This document shows positions 60,633 through 64,000 of a stretch of DNA of 64,000 nt, piece after piece. Source of the stretch: CAJPPJ01 sp963536495 (GTDB lineage Bacteria > Bacillota_I > Bacilli_A > RF39 > UBA660); contig CAUTAF010000001.1 of the NCBI GenBank assembly GCA_963536495.1, positions 1 through 64,000 of the forward strand, read 5' to 3'. The notes under the pieces were generated by a model. That model searched no databases, was not told the origin of the DNA, and saw only the letters and a list, made by a program, of their open reading frames with translations. Each line of letters starts with the position of its first letter. Positions within the stretch are counted from its first letter, which is position 1. Both the position numbers and the translations under genes were made by a program.

Positions 60633-63257
60633 ATGAAATATGTATATGCCTTTAAAGAAGGTAATAAAGACATGAGAGAATTACTTGGAGGAAAAGGTGC
60701 TAATATAGCAGAAATGAGAAGATTAAATCTTCCTGTACCTAATGGATTTACTGTTACAACAGAAGCATGTAATAAGTATTATCAAGATAATGAAAGACTA
60801 AGTAATGAAATATTAGACGAGATAAAAGAACACATTAAAGAATTAGAAATAGAAACAGGTAAAATATTAGGAGATCCATCTAATCCACTTTTATTATCAG
60901 TAAGAAGTGGTTCTAGAGCATCTATGCCTGGTATGATGGATACTATATTAAACTTAGGAATTAATGATGAAGTAGCAAAAGGTTTTAGTATAAAAACAGG
61001 TAATGAAAGATTTGTTTACGATTCATATAGAAGATTTATTCAAATGTTTTCAGATGTAGCTATGTCACTTCCTAAAGGTTCTTTTGAAAAGATATTTTCA
61101 GATATAAAAAAATATAAAGGTGTTACTTTAGATACAGAACTTACAAGTAATGACTTAAAACAAGTTGTAGAAATATATAAAGAAGAATATAGAAGACTTG
61201 CTAATGAAGAATTTCCAACTGATCCTTTAGTTCAATTAGAAAGGGCTGTAAAAGCTGTATTTAGAAGTTGGAATAACGAAAGAGCAATAACTTATAGAAA
61301 ATTAAATAATATACCGAATTCTTGGGGTACAGCAGTAAATGTACAAGAAATGGTATATGGAAATAGTGGTGAAAAATCAGGTACTGGAGTAGCATTTACT
61401 AGAAATCCTGCTAATGGTAAAAAAGAACTATTTGGAGAATTTTTACTTAATGCTCAAGGTGAAGATGTAGTAGCGGGTATTAGAACTCCACAAACTATGG
61501 ATAAGTTAAAAGAATTATTTCCTGATTGTTATGAAGAGTTTGTAAGAATATCTGATACTTTAGAACATCATTATAAAGATATGCAAGATATGGAATTTAC
61601 TATTGATAATTCTAAGTTCTATATATTACAAACAAGAAATGGAAAAAGAACTGCAGAAGCTGCAATAAATATAGCGGTTGATTTAGTAAACGAAGGTATG
61701 ATTACTAAAGAAGAAGCGGTTATGAAAGTAGATGCATCTTTACTTGATCAGTTGCTTCATCCAGTATTTAAAGAAGAAAGTTTGAAAAAAGCACAAGTAG
61801 TAGCAAGAGGTTTAGCAGCTTCTCCTGGAGCAGCAACTGGTAAGATTTATTTTGATTCTAAAGATTTAAAGAAAGCTAAAGAAAGAGGTGAAAAAGAACT
61901 TATTTTAGTAAGACTTGAAACATCTCCTGAAGATATAGAAGCTATGCTTATAGCAGAAGGAATACTTACAATACACGGAGGTATGACATCTCATGCTGCT
62001 GTAGTAGCAAGAGGAATTGGAGTTTGTTGTGTTTCTGGATGTAGTGAAATATTAATTGATGAAGAAAATAAAACTTTAACTTTAAAAGATGGAAGAGTCT
62101 TAAAAGAAAAAGATTATTTATCACTTAATGGAAGTACTGGAGAAGTATATGCTGAATATATCGAAAAAACAGAAAAAGAAATAACAGGTAATTTTTCGAC
62201 ATTTATGTCTTGGGTAGATATGTTTAGAAGACTTAAAGTAAAAGCAAATGCTGATACTAAAAAAGATGCTTTAATTGCAAATAGATTTAATGCAGAAGGA
62301 ATAGGTCTTTGTAGAACTGAACACATGTTTTTTAATGAAGAAAGAATATTTAACTTTAGAAAAATGATTTTATCTTCAAGTCTTGAAGAAAGAGAAGAAC
62401 ATATAAAAGAATTATTAAAATATCAAAGAGATGATTTTAAAGAATTATTTAGTTCTATGCCAGGTAAGTCAGTTGTAATAAGACTTTTAGATCCACCTAT
62501 ACACGAATTTTTACCAAAACAAAAAGAAGAAATAGAAGTTTTAGCAAAAGCTTTAAATGTTAGTTATGAAACTTTAATGGAAAAGATTGCTAGTTTAAAA
62601 GAATTTAATCCTATGATGGGACATAGAGGTTCTAGACTTGCCGTATCTTATCCAGAAATAGCAAGAATGCAAGCAAGAGCAATACTTGAAGCATTAAGTG
62701 AAGTAGAAGTACCAGTAGATGTACAAATTATGATTCCACTTATTTTAGAAGTAAAAGAATATAGTTTTATAAAAAATATAATAGATCAAGAAGCTAAGAA
62801 AGTAATGGAAGAAAGAAGAAAAGAATTTAAATATAAAGTTGGTACTATGATTGAAGTACCAAGAGCTGTAGTATTATCGAGAGAAATTGGAGAACAAGCA
62901 GAATTCTTCTCTTATGGAACTAATGATTTAACACAAATGATTTTTGGTATGTCTAGGGATGATTCTTCTAAATTCTTAGATGATTATTTAAATAATAATG
63001 TTTTAACAGAAGATCCATTTAAACATATCGATGAAAAAGGAGTAGGTCAATTAATTATTCTTTCTAAAGAATTAGGTAGAAGAGCAAATCCTAATCTAGA
63101 ACTTGGAATATGCGGAGAACATGGAGGAGATCCACAAAGTATAGAATTCTTTAATAAGATAGGACTAGATTATGTATCTTGTAGTCCATATAGAATTCCT
63201 ATAGCAAAACTTGCAGCAGCACAAGCTGAAATTAAATTAAAAAATAACCAATATTAA
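60633..63257 (+). CDS. ppdK: Pyruvate, phosphate dikinase
   Basis: PPDK interconverts PEP/AMP/PPi and pyruvate/ATP/Pi. The 874-residue protein has GGKGANIAEM, SVRSGSRASMPGMMDTILN, the phospho-His domain GGMTSHAAVVARG with H454 (regulatory Thr452 nearby), and the TIM-barrel PEP domain with GLCRTEHMFF, MIEVPRA, SYGTNDLTQ and LGICGEHGGDP. The length and His position match the Clostridium enzyme. With PFOR it points to PPi-linked anaerobic glycolysis. AAAGGGG precedes the ATG. Confidence 0.97.
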   Translation: MKYVYAFKEGNKDMRELLGGKGANIAEMRRLNLPVPNGFTVTTEACNKYYQDNERLSNEILDEIKEHIKELEIETGKILGDPSNPLLLSVRSGSRASMPGMMDTILNLGINDEVAKGFSIKTGNERFVYDSYRRFIQMFSDVAMSLPKGSFEKIFSDIKKYKGVTLDTELTSNDLKQVVEIYKEEYRRLANEEFPTDPLVQLERAVKAVFRSWNNERAITYRKLNNIPNSWGTAVNVQEMVYGNSGEKSGTGVAFTRNPANGKKELFGEFLLNAQGEDVVAGIRTPQTMDKLKELFPDCYEEFVRISDTLEHHYKDMQDMEFTIDNSKFYILQTRNGKRTAEAAINIAVDLVNEGMITKEEAVMKVDASLLDQLLHPVFKEESLKKAQVVARGLAASPGAATGKIYFDSKDLKKAKERGEKELILVRLETSPEDIEAMLIAEGILTIHGGMTSHAAVVARGIGVCCVSGCSEILIDEENKTLTLKDGRVLKEKDYLSLNGSTGEVYAEYIEKTEKEITGNFSTFMSWVDMFRRLKVKANADTKKDALIANRFNAEGIGLCRTEHMFFNEERIFNFRKMILSSSLEEREEHIKELLKYQRDDFKELFSSMPGKSVVIRLLDPPIHEFLPKQKEEIEVLAKALNVSYETLMEKIASLKEFNPMMGHRGSRLAVSYPEIARMQARAILEALSEVEVPVDVQIMIPLILEVKEYSFIKNIIDQEAKKVMEERRKEFKYKVGTMIEVPRAVVLSREIGEQAEFFSYGTNDLTQMIFGMSRDDSSKFLDDYLNNNVLTEDPFKHIDEKGVGQLIILSKELGRRANPNLELGICGEHGGDPQSIEFFNKIGLDYVSCSPYRIPIAKLAAAQAEIKLKNNQY

Positions 63258-63264
63258 AAGATTA

Positions 63265-63292
63265 AAGATTAGTTAAAAACTAGTCTTTTTTT
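63265..63292 (+). terminator. Intrinsic terminator after ppdK
   Basis: AAGATTAGT (63265-63273) pairs with ACTAGTCTT (63279-63287), one T-G pair, around TAAAA, followed by T residues. Confidence 0.82.
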
Positions 63293-63300
63293 GTTATAAT
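63292..63300 (+). promoter_or_regulatory. Extended -10 promoter of the ASCH gene, nearly leaderless
   Basis: TGTTATAAT with TATAAT at 63295-63300 directly follows the ppdK terminator. The ATG at 63311 is 10 bases after it, so the leader would be about 4 nt, and there is no SD (AGAATCAATT). Confidence 0.6.
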
Positions 63301-63310
63301 AGAATCAATT

Positions 63311-63895
63311 ATGAATAAAAGAATATTTTTTTTAAGTTTCCGTCCAGAATTTTTTAGACCTATATTATATGATATAAAAAAATATGAATACAGAAAAAGA
63401 TTTTGTGATGAACCTACTACTGCATATTTATATCTAAGTTCACCGATAAGAAAAGTTATTGGAATTATGGAACTTGGAAAACCTTTTCGTATGGATGAAA
63501 TTGTACAAAATTATGATAAAGATACAGATGTCTATCGTAGAATAAACGAGTGTCTTAATGGTGGAGAAAAGTTTGCTGTTCCTATTGAGAGTTTTCAATT
63601 ATTTAAAAAGCCGATTTCAATTAATATAATAAAAGAAATTGAACCAAAATTCTTTGTTCCACAATGCTATTTAAATCTTGAAAATTATAGAAATGTATTA
63701 AGTTATTTGAAAAATCAAGATATGTATGACATCGAATTTTTTAATATCCATGATAAAATTTATGAAGATAATTTGGCGATGACATGTAGAGAAATGGAAT
63801 TAACTGACGAGTTCTTAAAAAAAGATAATGAGTATTTAAATAACAGTAAATACGATATTGTTGAATGCGGATATATTAACGTAAGGAGAAGATAA
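63311..63895 (+). CDS. ASCH-domain (PUA-like) protein
   Basis: This 194-residue protein begins with the ASCH pattern: LSFRPEFFRPILYDIKKYEYRKR, a YLYLSSPIRKVIGIMELG strand pair, and a helix. ASCH proteins are small, RNA/nucleotide-binding domains often linked to RNA modification or stress. Residues ~110-194 are less well conserved. Codons such as CGT, CCG and GCG seem more frequent than in neighbours, hinting at a different origin. It seems to stand alone, with a promoter right after the ppdK terminator. Confidence 0.75.
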   Translation: MNKRIFFLSFRPEFFRPILYDIKKYEYRKRFCDEPTTAYLYLSSPIRKVIGIMELGKPFRMDEIVQNYDKDTDVYRRINECLNGGEKFAVPIESFQLFKKPISINIIKEIEPKFFVPQCYLNLENYRNVLSYLKNQDMYDIEFFNIHDKIYEDNLAMTCREMELTDEFLKKDNEYLNNSKYDIVECGYINVRRR

Positions 63896-64000
63896 GAAAA
63901 ATAAATGTATATTATCCTTTAGCACAATGAATTATGTAATTGATGATTTGGTATAAATTATAGAAAATAAAATTGATGGAAAAAATTAAATAAATCTATG

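Overview
The window is a very AT-rich stretch of a Firmicutes (Bacilli/Mollicutes-side) chromosome, probably from an uncultured anaerobic, host-associated lineage. The evidence is as follows. Coding density is very high, almost all genes lie on one strand, and Shine-Dalgarno sites are short. The gene repertoire is Gram-positive: sortase, Lgt, PrsA, a sufCDSUB operon, ylxM-ffh, and an EssC-type secretion ATPase. Oxidation of pyruvate is by PFOR, and PPDK is present. TGA is used as a stop (tsaB, pcrA, pssD, recX-side gene), so this is translation table 11 and not the Mycoplasma code. SMC and SufD are unusually short, as in genome-reduced relatives of Mollicutes. The taxonomic placement is inference only.

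Layout. 1-545: the 3' end of 23S rRNA and a 5S rRNA whose closing helix runs into a T tract. 589-2665: tRNA t6A genes tsaE-tsaB-tsaD. 2756-4745: a thioester-domain surface protein with its own sortase. 4797-13866: pcrA, a sugar nucleotidyltransferase, ligA, uvrA, a YvlD-like membrane protein and lgt. 13939-18459: a small basic protein, then an apparent operon with tldD/tldE and two unknown membrane proteins. 18477-21487: a large NPKTG-anchored leucine-rich surface protein whose promoter spacer is a (TA)10 repeat. 21565-25531: ftsY-ylxM-ffh and an NAGPA-domain membrane protein. 25587-29868: PFOR and a protein with an internal duplication. 29896-30777 (minus strand, the only one): a membrane-anchored protein with ten cysteine-pair repeats. 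30891-33161: rpoZ, a WXG100-like protein, recX, HIT, and a membrane protein. 33218-36283: a large orphan protein and a PrsA lipoprotein. 36356-40688: SUF iron-sulfur operon.

40789-55395 is the accessory heart of the window. It is a type VII secretion (T7SSb-like) locus with EssC and EsaB, two classical WXG100 proteins, two pairs of paralogous small families I cannot name, an orphan pilin-like protein, a short SMC, a cytoplasmic LRR protein, and a transglutaminase-fold protein that appears to have lost its catalytic residues. EssA, EssB and EsaA are not visible. Several units have their own near-consensus promoters and terminators. 55395-60618 has purine salvage (deoD, add), a split Alg14/Alg13-type glycosyltransferase, a lone ClpB-D1-like AAA+ ATPase, and a glycolipid-type glycosyltransferase. 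60633-63895: ppdK and an ASCH-domain protein with a leaderless start.

Recurring theme: extended -10 promoters (TGnTAWAAT) sit within about 6-25 bases of start codons, giving very short or absent 5' leaders. No CRISPR array, tRNA, transposase, or intergenic stretch longer than 300 bases was seen.
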